Of a stretch of DNA of 64,000 bases, positions 20,901 through 30,808 are shown one piece after another. The stretch comes from Aculops lycopersici (Eukaryota; Arthropoda; Arachnida; Trombidiformes; Eriophyidae). The position numbers were made by a program, and so were the translations under genes. Below the pieces are notes generated by a model. That model was not told the DNA's origin and searched no databases. It saw only the letters and a list, made by a program, of their open reading frames with translations. Positions within the stretch are counted from its first letter, which is position 1. Each line of letters begins with the position of its first letter. The DNA lies in NCBI GenBank assembly GCA_015350385.1, contig WNKI01000002.1:9644497-9708496 (forward strand), read 5' to 3'.

Positions 20901-22836
20901 TCTTAGCTTTTGCCTTCAAACTTGATCTATCCAATAACCCAGTCCATCTTGTGAAGGAAAAGTCAGATTTTCTTTCGCCTTCCTCCTCTTGTTGCTCAAA
21001 ACTATCATATCCAACATTTAGAATATCCTCACAAAACTTCATTCTCATGCTCAACTCACGTTCCTCGTTTGGTCCACTATCTTGAACAGTTAAAATTTTT
21101 CTCAACAACTTGAGACTCAGTTCGGTCTTGGTGTCAAAATCTATATCGCTATGCTTGTCAAGTTGATCCATTAAAGTATAAATATAATCACGTTGCTTCC
21201 ACTTGGCATCAAAGCATGAAATTTCAGGTTTCATGAGTATTAGTTGATTTAGTATTCCAGCTTCCGGTTTGATCGGAGCCATCGCTAAGTCATTCATTAT
21301 AGTCATTGCTGTTGGTTGATTGCCTCTAGCTAAATGAAATTCCACAGACTTCAACCTAATGAGATCAAATGATTCGTCGCGTGATTTCTTCAATTCTTCC
21401 GTGAGATTCATATCATGTAAATTTCTTAATAACACGTGATTCCATTTGAGATCATCTCGATGCTGACTAATAATATCACATGGTAGCTGGTTTTGAGTTG
21501 CCTCTTTGTTTTTATCTCCTAAATTGGTCTTTAACATATCTAATAATATTCTATATATTTGCATCTTATTACTCCATAAGCTTGGACTGAATAAACACTG
21601 TGATATAAATTCCTGGCTTATTTGTCCCTCAAGTTCACTTATTAATTTCGTCCTTTGGGCTTGTCCTTGGTCCTGTTCCGGTGATATTCTCACAATTGTA
21701 TTCAAGCAAATCGGCACCATTAATTCAAGGTAATTCCTAGATGATTGTAATTTGTCATATGGAGGAGTAGACCAAGTCTTTAACATATCACTGACCTCCT
21801 CTAGTCTTTGAGTGTCCACTTTAGCTAGAGTCTTGGATTTTAGATACTCTCTGTAGAAAGTCTTTAGTTTTTTGGAGCCCAATTGGTTTATCCTATCGTG
21901 TATCTGATCCAAATCACCGGTTTCTATATGTGCTTCTAATAGTTCAATCACACAAGAGTCGTCAGGCTTCTGTAGCTCCCTAAACTCTTTAAAATTTGAC
22001 TGATAGTAACCCTTCATGTTTAACCGGATCGATTCGAGAGACTTGCACCAAAACTTTGAACCATGTTTCGATACTAAGGAGTAAAGGCCGTCAATCAAAT
22101 CCATATCACCCAAGTGCTTTGCGCTCAATACCAACATTTGGAATTGGGTCTTAGTTTCGAAGTTGTCGAGATTCAAATCCAAACTGGAATTTCGCCAACA
22201 CTCAGCTGGATCGTCGGATAATAAACTTAGATCGACCATTGCCGGTCGAATCTTATTCAACCATAATTGAAATACCTCTTCGTTGCACATGTAGAATTCT
22301 TCAGTTGTCCTTGGACCTTGAAATGTAAGCTGAGAGCTGCCTGAGTATCTAATGCGATCAAGTAGAAATTTGTCTAGAACATGAAAGAAGTTGACGCAAA
22401 ACTTTCTCGACTTCTTGTCGACATTTTCTCTCGAAGCTATGAGTCCTCTTTGCAATAAACCCAACAATCTGTTAGCATCCATTCCGGCTATAAATTTCCT
22501 CCACACACAATATTTGATAGCCTCGATGGTGGTCCATTGTAAGAGAAACGAGGCATCTAAATCTATATCATTTCTTAAACCAAGCGACTGGCGATCCTTA
22601 TGGCACATGGAATTGAAAGATGTTCTTATTTCCTTGGTAAACCTCAGTAAATCTTTTGGATTTTTTAACTGTTCATCGAAGCAGAGGAGATAATTCATCA
22701 CTTGTTTGAACGAGACATCTAAATAGGATCTCGATCGGCGCTCTCTGGTAAGTTTCACTAGTATGGCTTCATTGGGGTTCAGTATTGTAATATTCTCCTG
22801 ATCCCTACTTGAATTATTTCTCCTAATTTCCTCCAT
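17971..22836 (-). CDS. SMG1: SMG1 PI3K-related protein kinase (nonsense-mediated decay)
   Basis: 1621 residues in one exon. The ATG at 22836 has an in-frame TGA two codons upstream, so this start is the first possible. The N-terminal about 1000 residues are alpha-helical HEAT/FAT-like. The kinase (about 1060-1370) shows the SMG1-type N-lobe KKLNFIGSDGKTR, the RRYSVTPMSSRSGLIEFVD block, catalytic loop GLGDRHMENILL (about 1300) and metal-binding HIDYN followed by SVPEDIPFRLTPNI. The last 32 residues form a FATC ending FEGWASWV, close to the SMG1 ending YEGWTAWV and unlike ATR, ATM or mTOR. SMG1 phosphorylates UPF1 during nonsense-mediated mRNA decay. The protein is under half the usual length (about 3200-3700), and the kinase-FATC linker, about 1000 residues or more in vertebrates, is about 220 Ser-rich residues here. 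ATR was considered and rejected on these motifs. Confidence 0.92.
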   Translation of the reverse strand: MEEIRRNNSSRDQENITILNPNEAILVKLTRERRSRSYLDVSFKQVMNYLLCFDEQLKNPKDLLRFTKEIRTSFNSMCHKDRQSLGLRNDIDLDASFLLQWTTIEAIKYCVWRKFIAGMDANRLLGLLQRGLIASRENVDKKSRKFCVNFFHVLDKFLLDRIRYSGSSQLTFQGPRTTEEFYMCNEEVFQLWLNKIRPAMVDLSLLSDDPAECWRNSSLDLNLDNFETKTQFQMLVLSAKHLGDMDLIDGLYSLVSKHGSKFWCKSLESIRLNMKGYYQSNFKEFRELQKPDDSCVIELLEAHIETGDLDQIHDRINQLGSKKLKTFYREYLKSKTLAKVDTQRLEEVSDMLKTWSTPPYDKLQSSRNYLELMVPICLNTIVRISPEQDQGQAQRTKLISELEGQISQEFISQCLFSPSLWSNKMQIYRILLDMLKTNLGDKNKEATQNQLPCDIISQHRDDLKWNHVLLRNLHDMNLTEELKKSRDESFDLIRLKSVEFHLARGNQPTAMTIMNDLAMAPIKPEAGILNQLILMKPEISCFDAKWKQRDYIYTLMDQLDKHSDIDFDTKTELSLKLLRKILTVQDSGPNEERELSMRMKFCEDILNVGYDSFEQQEEEGERKSDFSFTRWTGLLDRSSLKAKAKTLSLFWERSLDALGKKDTYEVMANRNIDLVTELLPALCIEGSRASFSVAIKVAVRTLELICLNSWRLNESNIQRVSSPDFIKSTLPVWKAVKSNLLSVILYKGQRISERWLEIFIEIIKHLIENDSNLLLYSVIVNRLELQADLKSLKEQLEKTQKTLSPTMNQNQTAPPDTKTLRKNLQICHFRLHIWEQIFQHLNTIGDKNGDQSKWSTVVQETEKFIREIRKISFLCGEYLKSLTLRIPKRLDNYLDYFSKHANTNCGAITNKMQKEHSEQKLKLVCDHAISQLRVLINYDEKIGKTKLTKYEVWFMENLKKNLCECEYRLTLLAKKRPMILSELEKLVKSITELLTVCRNIILDYNRGYRQKMYMELISPALSRLKSTSIPIPECYDYRTDSASSGASPRAPVTIHKISQAVFLLMSKTSPKKLNFIGSDGKTRSFLLKAHEDLRLDQMIMEFFGSINNLLAEDKRTRDRYHIRRYSVTPMSSRSGLIEFVDAPSMCTFNRAWHNGPKGLKAMNKLFEETCRNVCGSHLCDSQTGALAELAASRPHEHCFVPETVQTVAPYYQLLWSKTKPSQLPVTKMRPSSGNTIKYRKEFKPEIFESIVRELSEIVPDELLSNQLWYHSANAHSYWLKTKQFINSTATMSIIGYIIGLGDRHMENILLEPDTGQVIHIDYNICFELGQLLSVPEDIPFRLTPNIVRAFGFAGLQGGFTKACINILTVMRENKSSVLSMLHPCNFGFMTQHELESDRLLQRDHCSAEQPTRLFYEQSPELCLVNQDLGGDGKDLLDLCSQESIGHEDSYFDSSRKIPGSEELNIDSPIPMPKIVTRTSGNASNKENSHLRMVPGDDNSSIVKSCLQASRAGNSSSSSGKSKKQQCTSNAAAAAAIFNLQEEIKTPAKLSETEVEGIQWRIDSKLSGCDSHLLSRCSEDPHNLLRNCRVIRSVEEQVDMLIRDSNSISRKATIFEGWASWV

Positions 22837-23274
22837 GATTCAGGCATGGGAACCTGGTACTTTTAATGAGTGATAAGATATATTTCGATTAAAGTAATAT
22901 AGGTATCTGATTGTCATGAGCAACAATATCTACAGTATACCAATCTCTCTCTTGGTCGTCAATGCTAAAAATCCTTGCGAGTCTAAATGAAAGTGGCGTC
23001 GCAAAACCCGCCGCCATCGTGGCAAGCGAATGTTGCGCCACCCACGAGGTCACGCTGCATGGCGCGCTAAAAATCAGCTGTGCGCGAGAAAAATGTAAAC
23101 AAATGGAGCAACAAAGGTTGCGTGAATGACTTTCGAAGGGTGTTGTCATCTAAACTAGGTCGAGGCAATTATACATCTAATTGATAATACAAGAATACTT
23201 AACAACCTTGTTTTTATGTTCTATTCTAATCTGTAATATCTTACATAATATCGCACCAAGATTCCACATTAGAA
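22837..23274. promoter_or_regulatory. bidirectional promoter region between SMG1 and AKTIP
   Basis: 438 bases separate two divergent start codons. The central part (about 22985-23090) is GC-rich with CCGCCATCGTGG and further GGCG-containing elements, and both flanks are AT-rich. No TATA box stands out. CCGCCATNNTGG-like sequence resembles a YY1/Pleiohomeotic site, as expected for a TATA-less housekeeping promoter; that assignment is by motif only. Confidence 0.45.
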
Positions 23275-24096
23275 ATGAAACCGTCAAAATTGCACAAGCC
23301 AGTGTGCAGTCTATCCGTGGAGCACAAACTTATGCAAGAAGTTTCATACATACAAACTGAGAGAATAACTCAAGTTTATGTGATACAATCCAAAGAGAAC
23401 CCATTCCATTGGTTTGGAATTTTGTTTGTAGATAGCGGTTTATACATGGGAACTGTTGTGAGATTTATAATGAAAATAGATGAATCATATCCTGACTGTC
23501 CGTGCCCCAAGATATTCCTTGAGCCAATACCCTACCACCCACTTGTTAACCCAGAAACTGGTGAACTAGACACGAAGAACGCCTTTCCAGATTGGAATAG
23601 CAACAAGCACAGACTAGCCAGTTTATTGTTATTTTTGAAACGAGTCTTTAAACAAGCCGAAGATTATATCAGTCAAATACAAGCTTTACTCAACCCAGTA
23701 TCCCTTCAGATGAAAGACAACTCAATTTTACATGATGATCCAACTACAAGTAACGAAAACAGACAATTGGACGAGGCTGACATGAATGAAGTCGCCAATC
23801 TATTCATGTTTTTTGACCATAGTCTAGAGTTTATTCGCACTTATGAAATGAATCCATCAGAGTTTAAGCAATTAGTTGAGAATTTCAAGCAGATTTGCCT
23901 GCAACACACTTTGAATGTACCGAGAATTTTTGAGCATGATGGAAACTCGTTACTATTTAGCGATTGGATTCCTGAGGTCCATGAACCATTGAGAAATTGC
24001 ATTTTAGCCGGCAAATTTACGCCGGACGACTTTTATGCCTCCTACCACAAGGAGACCCAGAGTGTAACTTTTATTCCAGGGTTGGAAAGAAACTAG
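23275..24096 (+). CDS. AKTIP: AKTIP / Fused-toes (FTS), inactive E2-like protein
   Basis: 273 residues in a single exon. The UEV/UBC fold occupies about 20-140 and carries the family blocks FHWFGILFVDSGLY, FPDC-type SYPDCPCPKIF, and HPLVNPETGELD followed by the W.(4)HR segment. The ubiquitin-conjugating Cys is absent, which is normal for this family. FTS/AKTIP joins Hook and FHIP proteins in the FHF complex that couples endosomes to dynein. The C-terminal half (about 150-273) is longer and more acidic than usual and has no recognised domain. It is divergent from SMG1. Confidence 0.88.
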   Translation: MKPSKLHKPVCSLSVEHKLMQEVSYIQTERITQVYVIQSKENPFHWFGILFVDSGLYMGTVVRFIMKIDESYPDCPCPKIFLEPIPYHPLVNPETGELDTKNAFPDWNSNKHRLASLLLFLKRVFKQAEDYISQIQALLNPVSLQMKDNSILHDDPTTSNENRQLDEADMNEVANLFMFFDHSLEFIRTYEMNPSEFKQLVENFKQICLQHTLNVPRIFEHDGNSLLFSDWIPEVHEPLRNCILAGKFTPDDFYASYHKETQSVTFIPGLERN

Positions 24097-24265
24097 AAGT
24101 AGTCCTTGGAGGAGGTGTTATTTGTGTAACAGAAGATAGGAATCAACTAAAGACTTTTAAGGAGACTTACAAACGATGAAACAAAACCAAAATGTGATAG
24201 TAATCTCATCTCGCACTAATACAACCAAACGCAATCTTAATAGATGAAGTTCAGTGTTCGAGGCC

Positions 24266-24271
24266 AATAAA
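24266..24271 (+). promoter_or_regulatory. polyadenylation signal AATAAA for AKTIP
   Basis: Hexamer in GGCCAATAAAAATTC, 170 bases after the AKTIP stop codon. It is the first AATAAA on this strand downstream of the gene. Confidence 0.55.
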
Positions 24272-24279
24272 AATTCATG

Positions 24280-25485
24280 GACTTCTTAGCTTGGAATCTT
24301 GATGTACTTGCCAAAGAAAGTTTTTTACCTGATGAACTTTGTGGTCAATTTCGAGTTCACATGCATAACCGTGCGCTTACCTGCAAATGACATTGCTTGA
24401 CAGTTGCGGACAGACAGAGAGAAAGAAAGAGATGGAGGAATGCAAAAATGAACCCTCATTGAAGGTTATACTCGACGGTTTATAGAATAACCTTGCGTGT
24501 CTTGATTAGATGATGAATAATTGGGCTCGCAAGGATAAACAAATTGTTATGTCATGCTATCGGCTGTCAGTATCGATGTCTATTTGCCATATTGTTGGCG
24601 TGTCGGCCCTAGACTTTTGGGAGAAATCGAGTCTGGCTCGTGCGAACAGTGGCTCTCACAATCACTTGTTGTCATGGCTCCTCTGCAAACACCGAGAGAT
24701 TACTTTTGAATAGACAGGTGTTCTCTAGGAGCTTTTTCGGGCACCCTGAGTACTATGATGAAAGAAAATCAGCAATATACCTGGTCCTAGAGATTAAGGA
24801 ACCCCGAAGAGAGTCGTCAGGGTGTCGAGGAATAGACAATCAGCTGAAACGCTTGTTAGTCAGATGTAATCCATAAGAGAAACTTGCACGATCAATAGGT
24901 CACCAGCGGGACATTTCATGGAATCCTTATAGTTTCCAAGTTATCCTGCACGGTGGAGAAGATTTGCTCTCAATTCTGCTGTAGAAGCCGTACTCGTGGG
25001 CAAAAGAGCAATTTTTATTAAGCAAACTGCGGTTCATTTTGCTCATTTCGCCTTCGGGCAATGAAAGTGGGGGGAGGGGGATTATGCGAAATATGCTCAC
25101 AAAAACCTCGAGGCAAACCTGTCCACAGACTAATCGCATCGCTGCACGTTCACAGCGACGTTGGCATCCGCGCAGTTAGAGGGCGTGATGAGATAACGGG
25201 CGCGGTGCATAGTGGAAAAGGGTATATGTACCTACAACTTCACGCAATTGCCATGTCTGCCAAAAAGAGTCCTCGCAATTGCCACTTAATATGGTTCAAG
25301 GGCTTGGCAAACTAAGACTATGATGGACTCGATCCGTTCCATAATTTATCACCTCTTTCCTGGATTTGAGTGTCATGCTTCTATCGAGTTTGTTTTATTG
25401 AGATGATGGAGGGATTGGATTCTCTTGGCGGTCTCATTTCTGAAACTCGACTTTAAATTCGTCAATCCATCACCTGGAAGTCGAC
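24280..25485. other. intergenic region between AKTIP and the first receptor-like gene
   Basis: Short frames on both strands (for example 24640-24876 and 25061-25315) show no hydrophobic pattern, domain or codon bias. I see nothing definite here. Confidence 0.5.
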
Positions 25486-28026
25486 ATGTTTGTTAGAGGT
25501 AAAAGAGTAGTTGATTCAAGTGGGAATTTATCAAGTGAACATTCACAAGCAAACGCACCTGAAATTGGCAACATCACCATGGATTACAAGTGGTTTGTAT
25601 CTAGATTCGCGGTTGCGGCCGCAATAATAGCCACACAGTCCTACTTCAGAATGATTGAAAGCTACCACGAGCGGCTAGCCAAAGCATTGAACCGCTCTCA
25701 AGTTTCAAAACCAGATTTGTTCAAGTATTGGGGAGACGAAAGTGGTGGTGGTGGCGGGAGTGCTCGTGATGATAGTGCAAAATCAAGTAACAGTAGTGCT
25801 AATGAAACAAAGAAACGATTTAATACAATTTATCACTCTCCAAAAACATCGAGGGAAAATTTAATTAGTGCACTCCTCACCGGAAGGGGCTTGAACTCAA
25901 GCGGCTCGCCAATTTCGAACTCAATGTCGGCCAGGAGTCATCCTTTAAGGTTTGAAAAATTCGAGAGAATCATCAAATCGATTTACTATTTTCGGCGCTC
26001 ATTTTTGACCTTCCTATTGATAAAATATCTCGTTGTTTGCACGATAGGTATCCTAGAAATAAAGTCACTCTGGTGGATCGATTGCTATTTTCCAGGTAGA
26101 TTTATGCTCGATGGAAGGATCACCCACGAGGCCAAATATTTAGGGTTGATTGTTATTGTATTTCATATTGTTTGGGATGTTCAAGTTCTGCTTTGGGGTA
26201 AAAAGTTCGACTTCCAATGTTGTGAGTTTATATCGCGGAGTTACACCGATACTTTGTTGCATGAAATCCAATTTAGCGACCTGAAATATGACCCGCAAGA
26301 TAATTTTTCAATTATTAACATGAATGAACTGCACACGAACTGCATTGATAGTCCGATATTCAATGGTGCTGCTGATGGATGTAAATTACCAACGAGACAA
26401 CATCAATATCAAGTGGACCAAAGTTTGCAACCACCAAGCGCCATGGCAAACAATCTAAGTCGACGACAACACCACCAACAACAATCCGTCGACAACGACT
26501 CGTCGAAAGTCCACCAATCTATTTATTATTTCAACAATCTGTTTGTACAGCACCTGGGAGTTAAGCAAGGGCATCTGGTGCTCCGACCCAACAGAACAAC
26601 TTCATGTTGGATCAAGCTAACGCAGTTTAGTTTTAGCTATATATCGATATCTATAATCAGTTTACTAATTACGGTCGTTCCAATTGCAAGCTACACTTTT
26701 GCCACAATCGCCGCAACTAAACCCGGATTCGAGGTCACCTATTCGAATTGCGTTGATTGGATCAATAATATCAGTCAGGAGCCACAAAATTACACCCACA
26801 TTTACCAGAAACCAAGGAGAAGTTTTCGCCATGTAAATCCCGATTTAAGGCCATACATTTTTCCGTTTGACGAGAAAATTCAATGGAACTCGTATGGTCT
26901 CTATAGGATGTATATGGAAATGATCGATAATACCTTCTTATATGTGATATCATTGGCATCCTTCGTATTCTACACCTACCTTGGCCTTCTGACCTCACAC
27001 GATTTAAAAAACTACGCCGGGGAAATTCTGGTGCAATTAACGAAACTAATCAATTCAATGGAAGCCTTCCAGACGCATCATTACCATAAGACTAGACATT
27101 CAATTCATACAAGTAGTGGCAACGTGTTAACCTCGGCCCCAAGTCCCGTGCAACATGAGCAACTAACTTCCGACACGCGCTTCTCTGATACGCAAGCGCA
27201 TGCAAAGACCACAGCAACTTTAATTGGCCAGCAGACCGCGGCAAGCTTAGCGGCAAGCTTAGCGGCAACAGCAACGCCATCGCCAATAATGTCAACAACC
27301 CAGACAACTTCAACATCGACTACAACTAAGGGGCCAAGTGCAACTGCCACCGAGTGTTGGACAATCACGCAAGTGCAAGCGCAAATAAGCGACTACTTTC
27401 TCATGCTCGCCAGGTATAACAATTTTGTCTCATTCTACACGTTATTTTGTATTATTGTCTGGATTTGCTTCTCGGCCGTCACCAGTTGCTGGATGTTTTT
27501 GCCCGGATTAGATGGAGGAGATAGGGCAAAGATTGAATGGTTACTGGGCCAACTGTTTGCCACTGCGTATATGATTGCGGTTATTGGTCAGTTTGCATCG
27601 ATTAGAGTTGAATCGAGAAAAATTTACACTTTACTATCGAATGTAATGGCGTTGGATAGCAATCTACTAGCCACCAAGGGCCGATGGGCAACCCTAATGG
27701 AGTGCTACACTCCGACGCCACTCTACTGTTTTACCATCTTTAAATCCTCCGAAATCTCCTGGTTCTTCATCATAAAGGTAGGTTCAGGTTGTCGAGACCT
27801 CAACTTGAATCCATTTCTTTCTTTCTTTCTTTCTTCCTCTGAGAACTCAACCACTAACTTCAACTAGAAACTTTTTCATATCAAATCAAAAAATAACAAC
27901 CATAACATAACCCAGCTCATCACCTGGATTCTAAGCGCGCTACTGGTAGTCGGTAGCCTCTTGGTTCAACGGTCATCGCAAGGATTCGATCCCTCATTAA
28001 CTCTAGGTAACTGGGTGGCTCTTTGA
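25486..28026 (+). CDS. multi-pass receptor-like protein, gustatory-receptor-like copy 1
   Basis: Two exons: 25486-27777 and 27916-28026. The 138-base intron (GTAGGT...CCCAG, phase 0) joins ...FFIIK to LITWILSALL and removes an otherwise premature read-through end; the spliced protein has 800 residues. About seven or eight hydrophobic helices are visible (for example SFLTFLLIKYLVVCTIGIL, YLGLIVIVFHIVW, ISIISLLITVVPIASY, LFCIIVWICFSAV), with a long Ser/Thr-rich insert before the last helices. It shares with the next gene the motifs YLGL, PNRT, CVDWI, the LFCI..W helix and PTPLYCFTIFKSSE before the intron. A last phase-0 intron before a short exon encoding the terminal helix is typical of arthropod gustatory receptors, but the TYhhhhhQF motif is not preserved, so the family call is tentative. 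The ATG at 25486 is the first in frame; 25579 is an alternative. Confidence 0.7.
27778..27915 (+). other. phase-0 intron of receptor-like copy 1, with a TTTC repeat
   Basis: GTAGGT donor and CCCAG acceptor; it contains a (TTTC)n run near 27815-27835. The position equals that of the intron in the downstream paralog. Confidence 0.75.
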
Positions 28027-28657
28027 AAGAAACTTCAGAAGGTGTACCTGTCCTATTGTAAACGATCTCCACGTTCATATAAATATCTTTCAAAAAATTA
28101 CCTCCTGTTTGCACGATAATAGACAACCATTACCATTAAAGAATCGTATGCACGTTGATCTGACAACCTGAAAAGTAAGGCCGATCTAAAAATGATCCCT
28201 TGATCAAGTAAACAATGCACAAATTGTTCTTGAGAAACTTGATAATCTAAAACTTTCACTTTGCGTGGTCCAAGTTCAACAATTGACCTTTCATTATGTC
28301 ATTTGTTTAGTGAATGAAAGCAATCTCATTTACATTTCAATAATAGGAACATATACAAAGGAAATGGTCTAAATGAAAGAGGGTTTTATTGCGTGTTGTC
28401 TTGTTCAGAATCAATTATGAGTAAATGGAACACAACTATTGTTGGCCCGCTTGCCCGTGCGTCACGATTCACTGAGCATAGCAACGATGAATGAAAGAAC
28501 AGGCTCGGTCGAGTATCGATCTTAGTTAAGGAGGACCTACATCTACACCTGAATTCTTGCCTGAATTCTTGAGATCAGATTCTTCTCTGATAGTCTTTAA
28601 TAATTAAGTTGTGTTGGTGAAATTCTCACCAAAAATCGTGGGTCTTGACGAGATCAG
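28027..28657. other. spacer between the two receptor-like paralogs
   Basis: 631 bases with no credible coding frame. It must hold the 3' end of copy 1 and the promoter of copy 2; no clear TATA box or AATAAA was found. Confidence 0.5.
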
Positions 28658-30808
28658 ATGAACAGAGAGAGTCAATCAAATAAAAGCGCAACAATTATGG
28701 AGTCAATCAGAGCGAAACTTAATAGTCTTAGCAGTAATCAACAAATCATAAAATTCAAACGATGGTCGGCCACTTTCTCCGTGGTCACCTCGTTTGCTTA
28801 CTTTTTAATGGAGAGACACTATCCAGCTAAAATATTCAAAACAACTGCGTCGAGGGATAGTTATTATTCTTTCGAGAGACCAAGATTAAATCATCGCTAC
28901 AACAATGGCGGCAACAGTGATGGCTGCGACTACGACGACTACCTCGATGACAGGAACCTCATCGAAAAAGAGCAAGAAATTGAGATTGAGATTAAGCCAC
29001 GAGCAACGAAACTTCCCAAAATACAATCCTTCGTCACCAGGTACAATTTAATATCCTACATTTGGTGTTGCTTAAACTTGTTCAAGTATCTTATTGCCAG
29101 CTTGATACCTGTAATAGATTCGACAGAATTAAGGGGCCAAATCGATTGCCTTCTACCTGGACGAATGATTGTGGCTGCCGGTGCAATTGACGCTCGAAAT
29201 TACCTAGGTCTTAGCCTGTGTCTCTTTCACTTAACTTGGCAGAGCACAATGTTGATAGCCAAACCAGAGTATAGATTTGAGAGCATTGAGTTTGTGATGT
29301 GCGACGATGATGAGGTTATTGCAAAGGAGATAAATGTTGACAATAAACCAATGATCAATAACAATAATCAAAGGAACAGTTCGAGTGGGGATTTTAAACT
29401 CCAAATGGCGGGATCATGGGATCCTGCTTCAAAAATAACCAAACATTATGACTCAATTTTTTATTTTAGAAACTCAATGGACAGGAAAAACGATCAATTC
29501 ATCCTAAAGCCAAATAGAACAATGTATTCCTGGACAGTTTTAACCTGGATTAGCATAATCTTCCACTTAGTTGTCTTCACAATGTTAGCTATCTTCCTGC
29601 TATTCATCATCTACATGACCATGTTATTGTCTCTCACTCGGCGAGGTTTTGAATTGAACTACCCCTTTTGCGTTGATTGGTTACGACAAAAGATGGCGAA
29701 TCGATCGATGTCAATATCGTTTAGTGATGCTCAATTTGATTTTACAGAGTTCATATACAAACCTACAGAGAAGCTGGAGAAAAATTACACAAATTTCTCC
29801 AAATTGGATAACGATCAAACACCTCTAAGAATCTTTATTCCCTTCGAGAATATAATAGATATCAACTACTACCACATACTCGAGCTAACAATTAGTTTTC
29901 TCGACAACATAATGATTCTGCAATTCTCTCTGATTGCAAGTTTGTCGAACACTTACCTGAGCATTATGATGATAGCCGATATGTTTCTCTATGCTAGAAT
30001 AATAAACTCCAAATTACGACGGATAGTTTCGGAAATAGAGTCGAGCGGCGAGCAGGTAAAATTGGCTAGAGGTGGTCAGAGGGATTTGGAGCGACGCATA
30101 TCACTGATTCAAACGGAGATCAAGGATTATTGTGATCAAATTAGGAGGTACAATCCGTTTAGTCAGTGGTATGCTTTGTTTTGTATCACTATCTGGTGGA
30201 TATTCACCGCTGTTAGCTCATTCTATGTCATCTATCCAAATATTCAAGTGGAGGAGGTTCAAAGCGACAAACTGATTTGGTATGTACTCCATGCATTTGC
30301 TACGGCGCTTCTAATGCTAATCCTTGGAACGATGGCACTTATTAGTACCTCAGGCCGCCGCATCTACCCATCAATCTCAAGACTCATGGCACTGGATGGA
30401 AATTCAACAAAACGCCGTTGGCCTCATATACTAAATCTATACAAACCAACTCCATTGCATTGCTTCACCATTTTCAAGTCCTCGGAGTTATCCTGGCTCT
30501 TTTGCCTCAAGGTTAGTAGTTTTTTTCTGTGACGACGACTTTTGTTTGATGAATGATCATTAGTTTGTTTATTAGTTATCAGATATTAATCGATCTTGAC
30601 ACCGCAGCAGTAAGCCGACTAACCACCACCTTGCAACATTAATTTTCAAAATCAAACCAACCACCAGCTCGTTGTGTGGAATGTTAGCGCCTACCTGGTG
30701 CTGGCAAACTTGTACCAAGCTTATCACAGTGTGCCGGTGGCCGCTGACTCCGGTTCGTTTGCAAGCAATTTGGCCTCGCATTTGGAGACGATTGGCGCGT
30801 CACTGTGA
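28658..30808 (+). CDS. multi-pass receptor-like protein, gustatory-receptor-like copy 2
   Basis: Exons 28658-30511 and 30668-30808 flank a 156-base intron (GTTAGT...CACCAG, phase 0), giving 664 residues. About seven hydrophobic helices include ISYIWCCLNLFKYLIASLI, YLGLSLCLFHLTW, FHLVVFTMLAIFLLFIIYM, LFCITIWWIFTAVSSF and the exon-2 helix LVVWNVSAYLVLANLYQ. That last helix is a loose match to the T/A-Y-hydrophobic-Q end of gustatory receptors. Motifs shared with copy 1 (YLGL, KPNRT, CVDWL, PTPLHCFTIFKSSE) and the identical intron position show tandem duplication followed by strong divergence. Ligand and cell type are unknown. An unrelated mite-specific membrane family remains possible. Confidence 0.7.

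Noticed and set aside
17971..22836. Assignment of the PIKK gene as ATR
   Set aside because: The GSDGKTRSFLL N-lobe, the SVTPMSSRSGL block, SVPEDIPFRLTPNI and the FEGWASWV ending match SMG1, not ATR.
27960..28000. B-box-like GGATTCGATCC
   Set aside because: It is within the second exon of the receptor-like gene and has no matching A box or cloverleaf.
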